Of a DNA stretch of 64,000 bases, positions 46,269 to 55,784 are shown one piece after another (the first letter of the stretch is position 1; each line of letters starts with the position of its first letter). Both the position numbers and the translations under genes were made by a program. The DNA lies in contig CAZKBP010000007.1 of the NCBI GenBank assembly GCA_964551015.1, positions 62,001-126,000 of the forward strand, written 5' to 3'. Origin of the DNA: CAZKBP01 sp964551015 (lineage in GTDB: Bacteria > Bacteroidota > Bacteroidia > Cytophagales > Microscillaceae). The notes under the pieces are model-generated. The model saw only the letters and a list, made by a program, of their open reading frames with translations, was not told the DNA's origin and did no database searches.

Positions 46269-47891
46269 TTATTTACTTTTTTTCAAAGCCATTTTCACGG
46301 CTTCGTAAGCATTTACAATCCCTCCCGTTTGAGAAAGTTTGGCAAAAGCCACTTCTTCGGAGCGAGTACCAGGCTTGTTTACGCTTTGGTCATAGCGAAG
46401 AGCCGACTTGAGAATAATTTCTTTGATCTCTGTTGCGTCTAAATCTGGGAAATAAGACATTAGAAGAGCCGCGACGCCAGTTACCACGGGGGCGGCCATA
46501 CTCGTGCCCTGCAAATCTTCGTACTGTTGCTCGGGAACGGTGGAATACATACTCACGCCGGGCGCGAAAATATCTACCTGATCTTGTCCGTAATTGGAGA
46601 AGTCGCCCACGAAATTGTCTTGGCCTCCCCAAGAAGAAGCTCCTACTTCAATCCAATTGGAAGCTCTTTTGCCATTCAGATAATCCTTACTAGGAAAATT
46701 ATCAGCTTCGTCAATATTTGCCCCGTCGTTTCCAGCGGCGTGGATCAACAATACTCCTTTTTTCTCGGCATATTGTACCGCTTCATCTACTACTGATTTG
46801 TGTGGTGAGTAATCTTTTCCGAAACTCATATTCACCACGCGTGCCCCATTGTCTACGGCATAGCGGATTGCATTCGCCACGTCCTTATCTCTTTCGTCGC
46901 CATCTGGCACGGCACGAATAATCATCAGTTGCACATTGTTGGCTACTCCTTGGATGCCCAATTTGTTATCACGGTCTGCACCGACAATTCCGGCCACGTG
47001 TGTGCCGTGTTCCGCGTCGGGGCCAGTTACTTCATTATTACCATAGTATTTTTCTTCCAAGTCATCCACTTTATCTCCTACCACGGTACGAGGGTCGAAG
47101 TCTAGATTATATCCATATTTCAATTGGTCGAGATAATACTTAAAATACGCTTCATCTCCGGCGATTTGTTCTTGTACTTCTTCTAAGGATGCACCTCTGG
47201 ATAAAAGGTCTTCCATAATTTTTTTAGAAACGGAGAGACGCTCTTCATCTGTTTCAATGGCTTGCACCTCTTCCAGTGTAAACGATTCTTTATCCAGATG
47301 TTCTTGAATGGTCTGGGTTACTTGTTCTATGATGTAAATCGTTTGCTGGAATTCCTCATATTGGTCGGCAATGGTCTTGATTTCTTCTATTTTTTCTTGA
47401 TAATCCTTTTCTATCTTTTGATAGTAAGCATATTCTTCGCGTTCTTCCTTCTTGAGTTCGGTAGGATTTTTTCCTTCGTACTTCTCTTTGAGGTTGCGAT
47501 AAATACGGGTAAGTTCAAAGGTTTCCTGATTGATATCTTCACCGTCAGCTCCTCCAATAAAATCCCAGCCGTGAACATCGTCCACGTAACCGTTTTGGTC
47601 ATCGTCTTGGCCGTTGCCCGCGATTTCGTCTGTATTGATCCAGATTTTACTTTTGAGATCTTCGTGCTCAATGTCTACCCCCGAGTCAATGATTGCTACC
47701 GTGACGGGCGTAGATTTTCTTTTTTTGAGGAGTTGGTAGGCTTGCTTGGTACTGATTCCTCGGAAACCATCTTGCTTTTCATCTAAGTGGAACCAATCTT
47801 TGGGTGGCGCATCTTCCAGTGCCATCTGTGCTGATAAATAAGCAGGCTGGATGAGAATGCATAATAACAGGCTTAATAGTCTAAATTTCAT
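46269..47891 (-). CDS. Subtilisin-like serine protease (S8) with coiled-coil insert
   Basis: 540 residues with a signal peptide (~1-22). Catalytic Asp69 in 'VAIIDSGVDIEHEDL', His in 'AEHGTHVAGIVGA' (~298) and Ser in 'QGTSMAAPVVTGVAALLM' (~467) are present, with the oxyanion region 'IHAAGNDGANID'. Between Asp and His lies an unusual ~140-residue insert (~125-265) rich in Glu/Lys/Gln that is predicted to be coiled coil. No T9SS domain follows the catalytic domain. It probably works in the periplasm or on the surface; substrate unknown. Confidence 0.94.
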   Translation of the reverse strand: MKFRLLSLLLCILIQPAYLSAQMALEDAPPKDWFHLDEKQDGFRGISTKQAYQLLKKRKSTPVTVAIIDSGVDIEHEDLKSKIWINTDEIAGNGQDDDQNGYVDDVHGWDFIGGADGEDINQETFELTRIYRNLKEKYEGKNPTELKKEEREEYAYYQKIEKDYQEKIEEIKTIADQYEEFQQTIYIIEQVTQTIQEHLDKESFTLEEVQAIETDEERLSVSKKIMEDLLSRGASLEEVQEQIAGDEAYFKYYLDQLKYGYNLDFDPRTVVGDKVDDLEEKYYGNNEVTGPDAEHGTHVAGIVGADRDNKLGIQGVANNVQLMIIRAVPDGDERDKDVANAIRYAVDNGARVVNMSFGKDYSPHKSVVDEAVQYAEKKGVLLIHAAGNDGANIDEADNFPSKDYLNGKRASNWIEVGASSWGGQDNFVGDFSNYGQDQVDIFAPGVSMYSTVPEQQYEDLQGTSMAAPVVTGVAALLMSYFPDLDATEIKEIILKSALRYDQSVNKPGTRSEEVAFAKLSQTGGIVNAYEAVKMALKKSK

Positions 47892-48042
47892 TGTATTTTA
47901 ATTTTTAAAATAAAGGGCTTGGGCTGAAAATCAACCTTTGCGATTAATCTTTCTATAAACGATTTTTAGAGGTAAAATTTTCCGAATAGTCATTTTTTTT
48001 CCAATAAAAAGCTCAAAAAAGCAGGAAAAGACTTCTTAATCC

Positions 48043-49365
48043 TCATTTACCTTTGAGATAAGCAGGGAGCCAGGTGACAATTTCAGGGAAGAAAACAATC
48101 GCGGCGATCAAAATCGCTTGAATGACAATGAAAGGAATGGCTCCTCGGTAAATTTGCTTGGTCTTGACCTGAGGGGGAGCCACGCCCTTGAGATAGAATA
48201 AGGCAAAGCCAAAAGGCGGAGTCAAGAAGGAGGTTTGCAGATTCACGGCCATCAAAATGCCCACCCAAACCAAGTCCAGCTTCATCGCCACGAAAGTGGG
48301 CAAAACTACCGGTACGATGATGAAAATAATTTCAATAAAATCAATAAAAAAACCCGCGATAAACATCACCACCATCACCAATGCTAAAAAAGCATAGGGA
48401 TTTAAATCCGAAGACTCAATCAAACGAATGATATAATCATCTCCCCCCGTGCTCCTGAAAATCAGAGAAAAAGCCGTGGCTCCAATCAAAATCAAAAAAA
48501 CCATCGTGGAAATATGCGTCGTGGCTTGCATCACTTCTTCGAGGATTTTGAGCGAGAATTTTTTCTGGAAAATGGTCAGCAACGTAGCCCCCAGAGCACC
48601 TACCGCCGCCGCTTCAGTGGGTGAGGCAATGCCCGCGAAAATTGAGCCTAGTACCGCTACAATGAGTAATAAAGGCAAAAAGAAGGCTCCCAGCACTCTC
48701 AACCAAAGCCCTTCACCCCGAAAAGCTTCTATTTCTTCTTGGGGCATCGCCGGAGCGGCTTTGGGGTTAAAGATCGCGTAGAGGATAATGTACATAAAAT
48801 ACATAAAAACCAGCAAGAAACCTGGCAAAAAGGCCGCACTAAACAAATCTCCCACCGATACATTCAGCACACTCCCCAAGAGCACCAGCACCACACTCGG
48901 CGGGATAATCTGCCCCAAGGTTCCTGAGGCGGCAATCGTACCCGTGGCGAGTTCTACGCTGTAGTTTCGGCGAATCATCGTGGGTAAACTAATCAAGCCC
49001 ATCGTGATCACGGTAGCTCCAACTACGCCCGTGGAGGCCGCCAATAAGCCTCCTACCAGCACGACCGAGATGGCCAAGCCTCCTCGCAATCTACCAAATA
49101 GCAGTGCCATGGTTTCTAATAAACGCTCGGCAATGCCCGACTTCTCGAGCATGATCCCCATGTAGATAAACAAAGGCACGGCCAGCAACACGTAATTGGT
49201 CATGATCCCATAGATTCTCAGGGAAAGCAGGTAGAAAAAATCTATATCAAAGATGAGAAGGCCAAAAATCACGGAAATACCTCCCAGCGTGAAGGCCACC
49301 GGAAAGCCCGCCAAAATGAGGATAAAAATCAAAAAGAAGAGAATAATCGGTAAGCTCTCAAGCAT
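48043..49365 (-). CDS. dctM: TRAP transporter large permease DctM
   Basis: 440 residues from the ATG at 49365, which overlaps the dctQ stop by 8 bp and starts the typical 'MLESLPIILFFLIFILILAGFPVAFTLGG' helix; an earlier start at 49398 would lie inside dctQ. It has about twelve TM helices and the family motifs 'AVPLFIYMGIMLEKSGIAERLLETM' and 'GASTGVVGATVITMGLISLPTMIRRNY'-like 'AASTGVVGATVITMG'. It is the ion-coupled membrane subunit of a TRAP importer. A binding protein DctP is absent nearby. Confidence 0.95.
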   Translation of the reverse strand: MLESLPIILFFLIFILILAGFPVAFTLGGISVIFGLLIFDIDFFYLLSLRIYGIMTNYVLLAVPLFIYMGIMLEKSGIAERLLETMALLFGRLRGGLAISVVLVGGLLAASTGVVGATVITMGLISLPTMIRRNYSVELATGTIAASGTLGQIIPPSVVLVLLGSVLNVSVGDLFSAAFLPGFLLVFMYFMYIILYAIFNPKAAPAMPQEEIEAFRGEGLWLRVLGAFFLPLLLIVAVLGSIFAGIASPTEAAAVGALGATLLTIFQKKFSLKILEEVMQATTHISTMVFLILIGATAFSLIFRSTGGDDYIIRLIESSDLNPYAFLALVMVVMFIAGFFIDFIEIIFIIVPVVLPTFVAMKLDLVWVGILMAVNLQTSFLTPPFGFALFYLKGVAPPQVKTKQIYRGAIPFIVIQAILIAAIVFFPEIVTWLPAYLKGK

Positions 49366-49918
49366 GATTCTCCCCTCCTTCCTGCACAGGCAGATCAAAA
49401 ATCTGTGCCCTTTGTCCTAAAATCACGAGCCAAGAGGCAAAAATCATCGCCAATGTCTGCATTAACAAAAACAAAAAACCCAGAACAATGGAGCCTTTAA
49501 TGAGATAAAGCGCGGGTAAGCCACCCGGATTGGGGGAGCCTTCGCGCACAGCAAAAGACCGCAGGGCGAAGCTGTAGCTCGTGTACATAACCACAACACA
49601 AAAAGGGATCAAAAACAACAAGCCGCCCACGAGATTCACCCAGGCTTTCTGTTTTTCTGAAAATTTATTGTAAAATACATCCACCCGTACGTGTCGGTCT
49701 TCTTTGAGTGTGTACGCAGCCGCCCAGAGGAAAATGAGGGCGAAAAGATGCCACTCCAACTCGATGATAGCCACTGTGGTCGCTTTGAACAAATAGCGCA
49801 GAAGAACATCGTAGCAAATGAGCAGCACTAAGGCAGTAGTAAGCCAGGCCACACTTTTACCAATCAATACATTGATAGCGTTGACCAGCGAAATATAGGC
49901 TTCTAAAATCTTTCTCAA
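49358..49918 (-). CDS. dctQ: TRAP transporter small permease DctQ
   Basis: 186 residues with four hydrophobic segments. 'VDVFYNKFSEKQKAWVNLVGGLLFLIPFCVVVMY' and 'EWHLFALIFLWAAAYTLKEDRHVRVD' match the DctQ core, where the 'EWHLFAL' and 'HVRVD' elements are conserved. It pairs with DctM, with which it overlaps by 8 bp, so they are translationally coupled. Confidence 0.94.
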   Translation of the reverse strand: MRKILEAYISLVNAINVLIGKSVAWLTTALVLLICYDVLLRYLFKATTVAIIELEWHLFALIFLWAAAYTLKEDRHVRVDVFYNKFSEKQKAWVNLVGGLLFLIPFCVVVMYTSYSFALRSFAVREGSPNPGGLPALYLIKGSIVLGFLFLLMQTLAMIFASWLVILGQRAQIFDLPVQEGGENHA

Positions 49919-50002
49919 AATAGTTTTCGGCTTGTTTCGTCAGGATCAAAATTAAGTACTTTTTTAGAGGATGGGCAGAAAATAGGATTTTTTGTAAAAC
50001 CA

Positions 50003-50605
50003 TTAAGCAAGCACTTCTTCATAAAAGCCCCAACTCTCTAGTACAAAAGATGAGAGCTGTGAGTATTTGCTTAAAGGCAAGCGACGGCTGATTTTCAGAA
50101 ATTCCTTTCGGGATAATTCCTTTTGCAATCGCACTTCGGGAATATTTTCTATGAATTGGTAATTATCCTCATCAAAATGGTATTCCCAAGGTGATGGATG
50201 CACGCAAAAATATACCGCCTGGTTAAACAACTGGGAATAATTTTGGGCAAAAGTAACTCGACGCTGTTCCCAGGCTTTTCCTTGTAGATGCAAGGTACAG
50301 CTAAACTCTTGCCCCCACCAGACCATCGTACGGAGCGTAAACACACTTTCCCGATGAATGAGTTTGGGAAAATCTAGTATTAAGTAAGGTAAATGTTTGT
50401 AGTTTTCACCTTTGGAGATTTTGCCTGAAATCAGGTCAATATCTTCAGGAAAAGAAAAGCGATTTTTATCAAAATGCTGCTTCAAATCTTCCCTGACCTG
50501 AGCCAATAGGCCACTCAACTTATTCGTGATTTGTACTTTGGTTAAAAGGAAATCTTGATCTTGCAGATAATCGAGTTCTTGACTCGAGAAGGAATTTTTC
50601 ATCAT
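50003..50605 (-). CDS. Conserved hypothetical protein, 200 aa
   Basis: A soluble protein without signal peptide, rich in aromatic residues ('FTLRTMVWWGQEFSCTLHL', 'VYFCVHPSPWEYHFDEDNY'). No family or catalytic motif is recognised. It begins 8 bp after the nupC stop, so it is likely cotranscribed with the nucleoside transporter. ATG at 50605. Confidence 0.75.
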   Translation of the reverse strand: MMKNSFSSQELDYLQDQDFLLTKVQITNKLSGLLAQVREDLKQHFDKNRFSFPEDIDLISGKISKGENYKHLPYLILDFPKLIHRESVFTLRTMVWWGQEFSCTLHLQGKAWEQRRVTFAQNYSQLFNQAVYFCVHPSPWEYHFDEDNYQFIENIPEVRLQKELSRKEFLKISRRLPLSKYSQLSSFVLESWGFYEEVLA

Positions 50606-50613
50606 TCATTTTT

Positions 50614-51933
50614 TCATTCTGTTACGAGGCTGGTCAAAGCACCCGCCACGGTGGCGGTCATCATACAAGCGATGCTGGCGGCAAGCATGGCACGCAGTCC
50701 TAAGCGAGATAAATTACTGATTTGGTTTTCGGCCATGGCTCCAATCCCTCCGATTTGGATGGCAATAGAAGCAAAATTAGCAAAACCACAAAGCGCGTAG
50801 GTAGCAATCAGAATGCTTTTAGGAGTCAACACACCTTCGGTTTTCATCCTACCCAAGTCGGCGTAAGCCACGAATTCATTGATCGCTGCTTTTTGCCCTA
50901 ACAAGCTTCCCACCAAGAGCGTTTGATCCCACTCTACTCCCATGGCAAAGGCCAAGGGGCGTCCAATCTGGCCTAACAAATATTCCAGTGATAAGCCGCT
51001 GAAGGTACCTTCGGTTTGGGTAGCAATCAGCGCATTCAGACCTGAGGCATCTCCTAGCAAGCCTAGCATATAATTGAGCATGACTACCACGGCCACAAAA
51101 GCCAAAAGCATGGCCCCCACGTTCAGGGCGAGTTGCAGGCCATCACCCGCGCCTCTGGCTAGAGCATCAATCAAATTTACTCCGATAGAATCTTGCGAAA
51201 CTTCTAAGTCAGTTTGTACTTTCTCGGGCTCAGTTTGGGGGATGATGATTTTGGCCATCACGATCGCGGCGGGCGCGTTCATAACCGAGGCCGTGAGCAA
51301 ATGCGAAGCAAAGAGGGCTTGTTCGGCTGGATTTCCTCCCAAAAAAGACACATAGGCTCCCAACACGCTTCCAGCAATAGTGGCCATGCCTCCTGTCATC
51401 AGGCACATGATTTCCGAATAAGTCATCTCCGCGATAAAGGGTTTGACCAGTAAGGGGGCTTCGGTTTGCCCTAAGAATACATTCCCCGCCGCCGAAAGGC
51501 TCTCTGCTCCTGATAAGCGCATGGTCTTAGACATAAGCCAGGCAAAGGCGTAGACAATTTTTTGTAAAATACCTAAATAATATAATCCCGAAGAGATGGT
51601 AGCGAAGAAAATGATGGCAGGCAAAACCTGAAAAGCCACAATCACCCCCAAGCTATGGTTGACTTCTGGATTGTTGACGCTACTGCGAGCTAAATCTCCA
51701 AAAAGAAAAGCAGCTCCATCTCTAGAGAAACTTAACAGAACCACGAAAGCCTCGCTAATCTTCTGAAAACCAAAGGCAATCGAAGGCACTAAGGTAATCA
51801 AAGCTCCCAGCACCACTTGCAACAGCACTCCAATGCCAACCAAACGCCAATCGATGGCTTTGCGATTGCTCGAGAACAGATAAGCAATCAGAATAAAGAT
51901 CAAAATACCAAAGCATCCTCGGATAATTTCCAT
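50614..51933 (-). CDS. nupC: NupC-family concentrative nucleoside transporter
   Basis: 439 residues from the ATG at 51933 ('MEIIRGCFGILIFILIAYLFSSNRKAIDWRLV'); an ATG at 51945 would add four residues. Polytopic CNT fold with the signature 'NVFLGQTEAPLLVKPFIAEMTYSEIMCLMTGGMATIAGSVLGAYVSFLGG' and 'LVGSLLGQKAAINEFVAYADL' (nucleoside and cation binding) and 'LCGFANFASIAIQIGGIG'. It imports nucleosides with sodium or protons. Followed closely by the 50003 gene. Confidence 0.96.
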   Translation of the reverse strand: MEIIRGCFGILIFILIAYLFSSNRKAIDWRLVGIGVLLQVVLGALITLVPSIAFGFQKISEAFVVLLSFSRDGAAFLFGDLARSSVNNPEVNHSLGVIVAFQVLPAIIFFATISSGLYYLGILQKIVYAFAWLMSKTMRLSGAESLSAAGNVFLGQTEAPLLVKPFIAEMTYSEIMCLMTGGMATIAGSVLGAYVSFLGGNPAEQALFASHLLTASVMNAPAAIVMAKIIIPQTEPEKVQTDLEVSQDSIGVNLIDALARGAGDGLQLALNVGAMLLAFVAVVVMLNYMLGLLGDASGLNALIATQTEGTFSGLSLEYLLGQIGRPLAFAMGVEWDQTLLVGSLLGQKAAINEFVAYADLGRMKTEGVLTPKSILIATYALCGFANFASIAIQIGGIGAMAENQISNLSRLGLRAMLAASIACMMTATVAGALTSLVTE

Positions 51934-52224
51934 TTTGCTGAACAAAGATTAAATCAGACGACCGCAAAGCTAAGCTTAAATTTTGCAAGGGGGAAATAAT
52001 TGGCTTGGGTTTGAAATTAATTTCCTGAAATAGATTATCTGAGTTTTACTTATATGCTCTTTAATACAGTTAATCGAGCATAGCTTGTGAATATCTTGTT
52101 AATGCAAGCCTGCCTGCCAACTCAAAAAACTGTGATTGCGTTTATTAAAAAAAGATTTTTTACCGATATTTAGGATTCTATCTTTTATCTAAATTAACGA
52201 CCCAATATGCTTGATTTTCATCAA

Positions 52225-52818
52225 ATGAAAAATACAACTCCTCAATGGATTAGTTTAATTTTCGCGCTCCTTATACTAACTTCCTGCTCCAAAACCGTAA
52301 CCCGTATTGACCCCACGGAACAAGTAGACCTCAGTGGCCGTTGGAATGACACAGACTCTCGTTTGGTAGCCGAAGAAATGTCCCAAGACGCTCTAACTAG
52401 TAACTGGCTGCGTAATCAGGAATTGAATGATATTGACGCGGACCGCCCCGTGGTCATCGTGGGCATGATTGCTAATAAGAGCCACGAACACATTGACTCC
52501 GAGACTTTTATCAAAGATGTAGAAAGAGAATTTATCAAATCTAATCGTATCCGCATCGTACAAAATAGTGTCTTCCGGGAGAAACTCCGCGAAGAAAGAG
52601 CCGATCAACAAGAATTTGCCTCACCCGAAACCCAGAAAAAATGGGGACGTGAGCTAGGTGCTGATTATATGATGTTTGGCAATGTCAATTCCATTGTAGA
52701 TCAAGAAGGCCGCAGAAAGGTCATTTTCTACCAAGTCAACCTAGAACTCACCGACATCGAGACGAACGAAATCGTCTGGATTGGCGACAAAAAAATCAAA
52801 AAATACGTCAAGAATTGA
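52225..52818 (+). CDS. LpoB-like lipoprotein
   Basis: 197 residues from the ATG at 52225, which starts a lipoprotein signal ('LIFALLILTSC|SKT'); the ATG at 52207 adds six residues. The mature part matches the LpoB family ('RPVVIVGMIANKSHEHIDSETFIKDVEREFIKSNRIRIV', 'REERADQQEFASPETQKKWGRELGADYMMFGNVNSI'). In Gammaproteobacteria LpoB activates the peptidoglycan synthase PBP1b from the outer membrane. The downstream COG3014-type lipoprotein is its usual neighbour. Confidence 0.9.
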   Translation: MKNTTPQWISLIFALLILTSCSKTVTRIDPTEQVDLSGRWNDTDSRLVAEEMSQDALTSNWLRNQELNDIDADRPVVIVGMIANKSHEHIDSETFIKDVEREFIKSNRIRIVQNSVFREKLREERADQQEFASPETQKKWGRELGADYMMFGNVNSIVDQEGRRKVIFYQVNLELTDIETNEIVWIGDKKIKKYVKN

Positions 52819-52830
52819 TGTGGCTCTCCT

Positions 52831-52860
52831 CGTCTATGCCTCTCTGGGAAGGCATAGACG
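52831..52860 (+). terminator. Hairpin between the LpoB-like and COG3014 genes
   Basis: An 11-bp stem (52831-52841 with 52850-52860) with an 8-nt loop, 12 bp past the LpoB-like stop. It has only a weak T-rich tail ('atgctctttgctc'), so it may be an attenuator or mRNA-stabilising hairpin between the two cistrons. Confidence 0.55.
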
Positions 52861-52920
52861 ATGCTCTTTGCTCAAATCTGCTCTCTTATTTGCTAAAAAC
52901 TTAGCCTCCATTTGTTATTT

Positions 52921-54348
52921 ATGAAAATTCTTCGGCTTTTCAACTTTTCGCTTTTATGCATCCTCAGCCTGAGTATCCCTGCTTGCCTGACCTACTATGA
53001 GCAGAACTTGCAGTTTTATCGAAATTATGAACAAGGCAATTTTGAGGCCGCCCAGAAAACCTTGGCCAAAGACGAAAAAGGAGCAAATGGCAAAGCCAAA
53101 TTGTTGTATTATCTCAACTTGGGTCTAGTACATTACAAACTAGGCAATTATGAGCAATCCAACCAGTATTTTGAAGAAGCTTATCTCTTTGCCGAAGATC
53201 ATCGTAAGAATTACCTCAATGAGATTCTCGCCTATTTTACCAATCCAATGATTGTGCAATATCAGGGAGAGGATTTTGAGCTTTTACTCTTGCATTATTA
53301 CAAAGCCCTCAATTTCCTAGCGATGGGGCAGCGCGATAAGGCTCTCGTAGAATGCCGCCGACTCAATATCAAGCTCAATGCCTTCGCCGACAAATATAAA
53401 TCTGATCGAAAATACCAGCGAGATGCCTTCATCCATACGCTCATGGGTATTGTCTACGAAGCCAGTGGTGATGTGAATAATGCTTTTATTGCTTACCGCA
53501 ATGCCGTGGAAATCTACCAACAAGATTACCAAGAAATGTTTGGCTTAGATGTACCCGAACAGCTTAAAAAAGACCTACTTCGCAGTGCCGCTTTGATGGG
53601 ATTTGATGAACAATTAGCCTTTTATGAAAAAGAATTTGATATGAAATTCCAGCCCAGACCCGCTGGTCAAGGTGATTTGGTTTTTCTCTGGCACAATGGC
53701 TTTGGCCCTATCAAGGAAGAGTGGTCGATTAATTTCGCAATCAATCGTCGGGGTTCGGATGTGTTTTTTGTGAATAGCCGCCTGGGTTTGGATTTTTCCT
53801 TTTCACTTCCGCTTCGCAAAGATGAAGATGGTAACCGCTTTGACCCCTTAGGCGGACTTTCAGTCATTCGGGTGGCTTTTCCTCGATACGTGGAGCGTCC
53901 CGAGTATTTTCGCTCGGCTACGTTGCAAGCTCAAAACCAGCAGAAACCTCTCTACCTGATGGAAAATTTACAAGAAGTCGCCAAGAAAACGCTACGTGAC
54001 CGGATGGTACTGGAACTCAGTAAAGCTCTCCTGCGCTTAGCCATCAAAAGAGCGGAAGAAGAAATTTTGAGAAGTAAAGACCAAGAAGGGCTCGCTGCTT
54101 TGGTGAGTATCATCAATGCCGCCACCGAAAGAGCCGACACCCGCGCCTGGCAAGCCATTCCACATAGCATCTATTACACGCGCTTATCACTTCCTGCCGG
54201 AAGCCAGCAGGTACAATTGCAAGCACAGGCTCCGGGAGGCACCCGTAATTTTGATTTTAACTTTGATATTGCCGCAGGAGACACCGAAATTCACTCCTTC
54301 CATACGATGGAAGTAGACCCCAGTTTTCGTCGTAATTACAACTATTGA
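52921..54348 (+). CDS. COG3014-like lipoprotein with TPR repeats
   Basis: 475 residues from the ATG at 52921 (a TTG at 52912 would add three). Signal peptide with lipobox 'LSIPAC|LTYYE'. TPR-like repeats cover ~30-200 ('AKLLYYLNLGLVHYKLGNYEQSNQYFEEAYLFAEDH', 'DAFIHTLMGIVYEASGDVNNAFIAYRNAVEIYQQDY'). The C-terminal part has a beta-rich segment and helices ('SKALLRLAIKRAEEEILR'). It forms the conserved pair with the LpoB-like gene 103 bp upstream and may help deliver or scaffold envelope synthesis factors. Confidence 0.85.
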   Translation: MKILRLFNFSLLCILSLSIPACLTYYEQNLQFYRNYEQGNFEAAQKTLAKDEKGANGKAKLLYYLNLGLVHYKLGNYEQSNQYFEEAYLFAEDHRKNYLNEILAYFTNPMIVQYQGEDFELLLLHYYKALNFLAMGQRDKALVECRRLNIKLNAFADKYKSDRKYQRDAFIHTLMGIVYEASGDVNNAFIAYRNAVEIYQQDYQEMFGLDVPEQLKKDLLRSAALMGFDEQLAFYEKEFDMKFQPRPAGQGDLVFLWHNGFGPIKEEWSINFAINRRGSDVFFVNSRLGLDFSFSLPLRKDEDGNRFDPLGGLSVIRVAFPRYVERPEYFRSATLQAQNQQKPLYLMENLQEVAKKTLRDRMVLELSKALLRLAIKRAEEEILRSKDQEGLAALVSIINAATERADTRAWQAIPHSIYYTRLSLPAGSQQVQLQAQAPGGTRNFDFNFDIAAGDTEIHSFHTMEVDPSFRRNYNY

Positions 54349-54504
54349 TCTTTTTTATATATCAGTTATCAAAAGCTTGTATCTATTTGTAGAAATGGGC
54401 GTAGATAAATTCATTAGATTCAGTTTGATGTTTTTAGCTTACAAGCTAGATCACCATGTCCAACTGAATAAGGATTTTTTATAATCTATAACCAATCTCT
54501 TAAA

Positions 54505-55533
54505 ATGGCATCTCCCCAAATACTTGTAACTGGTGGCACAGGCTACATTGGCTCACACACCGCCGTAGAATTAATGGCGCAGGGTTATGAAGTTCTCATC
54601 GTAGACAACTTATCTAATTCCAGCCTAGAAATCTTGGATGGGATTGAAAAAATTAGTGGCAAAAAACCCATCTTTGAGCAATTTGACCTCTGTGACCGAG
54701 CAGCGGTGCATCGCTTTTTCCAGAAATACACAGACATTTCAGCCATCATTCACTTTGCGGCCTACAAGGCAGTAGGCGAATCGGTACAATTTCCTCTCAA
54801 GTATTACCATAATAATTTGGTTTCGCTCATTAATTTACTGGAAGCGATGGATCAATTTGACGTTCCCAACATGGTTTTTTCTTCTTCTTGTACCGTCTAC
54901 GGCCAGCCAGATTCCCTCCCTGTAACCGAGCAAGCTCCCGTGCAACAAGCCAATTCTCCTTACGGGAATACCAAGCAAATCAGTGAAGAAATTATCCGAG
55001 ATACTACTCACATCAAAGAGCATTTGAAGGCCATTGCCCTGCGTTACTTCAATCCGATCGGTGCCCACGAATCAGCCCTCATCGGCGAATTACCTTCGGG
55101 TGTTCCCAACAATCTTGTCCCTTTTATCACCCAAACGGCCATGGGATTGAGAGATGAACTCAAAGTATTTGGCAATGATTACCAAACCCCTGACGGCACT
55201 TGTATCCGAGATTATATCCACGTGGTAGATTTAGCCAAGGCACATATCATTGCCTGCGAACGCTTAATGCAAAATCAAAATAAACAAAGGTTTGAGTTTT
55301 TCAACTTGGGTACAGGTAAAGGAAGCTCGGTCTTAGAAGTGATCCATTCTTTTGAAAAAGTAGCCGAGCAAAAACTCAACTATCGACTGGTAGATCGTCG
55401 CCCAGGTGATGTAGAACAAATCTACGCCGATACGCAATTTGCCAATGAAGAACTTGGCTGGAAAGCCGAAAAAGGCTTAGACGAAATGGTACTTTCTGCT
55501 TGGAACTGGGAACAAACGTATCGGGGAAAGTAA
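54505..55533 (+). CDS. galE: UDP-glucose 4-epimerase
   Basis: 342 residues, the usual GalE length. NAD Rossmann motif 'VTGGTGYIGSHTAVELM', 'FAAYKAVGESVQFPLKYYHNN', catalytic Ser region 'FSSSCTVYG', the Tyr153-x3-Lys157 pair in 'SPYGNTK', 'LRYFNPIGAHESALIGE' and 'DGTCIRDYIHVVDLAKAH'. It interconverts UDP-glucose and UDP-galactose for the Leloir pathway or surface polysaccharide. Monocistronic. Confidence 0.97.
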   Translation: MASPQILVTGGTGYIGSHTAVELMAQGYEVLIVDNLSNSSLEILDGIEKISGKKPIFEQFDLCDRAAVHRFFQKYTDISAIIHFAAYKAVGESVQFPLKYYHNNLVSLINLLEAMDQFDVPNMVFSSSCTVYGQPDSLPVTEQAPVQQANSPYGNTKQISEEIIRDTTHIKEHLKAIALRYFNPIGAHESALIGELPSGVPNNLVPFITQTAMGLRDELKVFGNDYQTPDGTCIRDYIHVVDLAKAHIIACERLMQNQNKQRFEFFNLGTGKGSSVLEVIHSFEKVAEQKLNYRLVDRRPGDVEQIYADTQFANEELGWKAEKGLDEMVLSAWNWEQTYRGK

Positions 55534-55622
55534 TCTTTGCTTGCTGCTCGTACAATTCTTTAAGAAGCATTAAGGTTTTTGGTTTTAAGAATTTCCGAAT
55601 AAGTAAGTCGTAATCCTACCTC

Positions 55623-55643
55623 GCACTCGTCTGTGACGAGTGC
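55623..55643. repeat. Perfect palindrome, REP-like
   Basis: 9-bp arms 'gcactcgtc' and 'gacgagtgc' around a 3-nt 'tgt' loop. It sits in the 251-bp gap after galE. I recall similar 'cactcgtc' palindromes as dispersed elements in related genomes, but that cannot be checked here. Confidence 0.5.
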
Positions 55644-55784
55644 CCACTGGCTTGGTGTAGGTAAAGCCTCGGTGATGCTACCCAAATGTATCCAAGCACC
55701 TCTGAGGCAACCCTTTCTGCCTACTTCTGGTCTTCCCTAATAGAAACCCTGAATAAATTCTAAATTCTGTAAAATTACTTTCCC

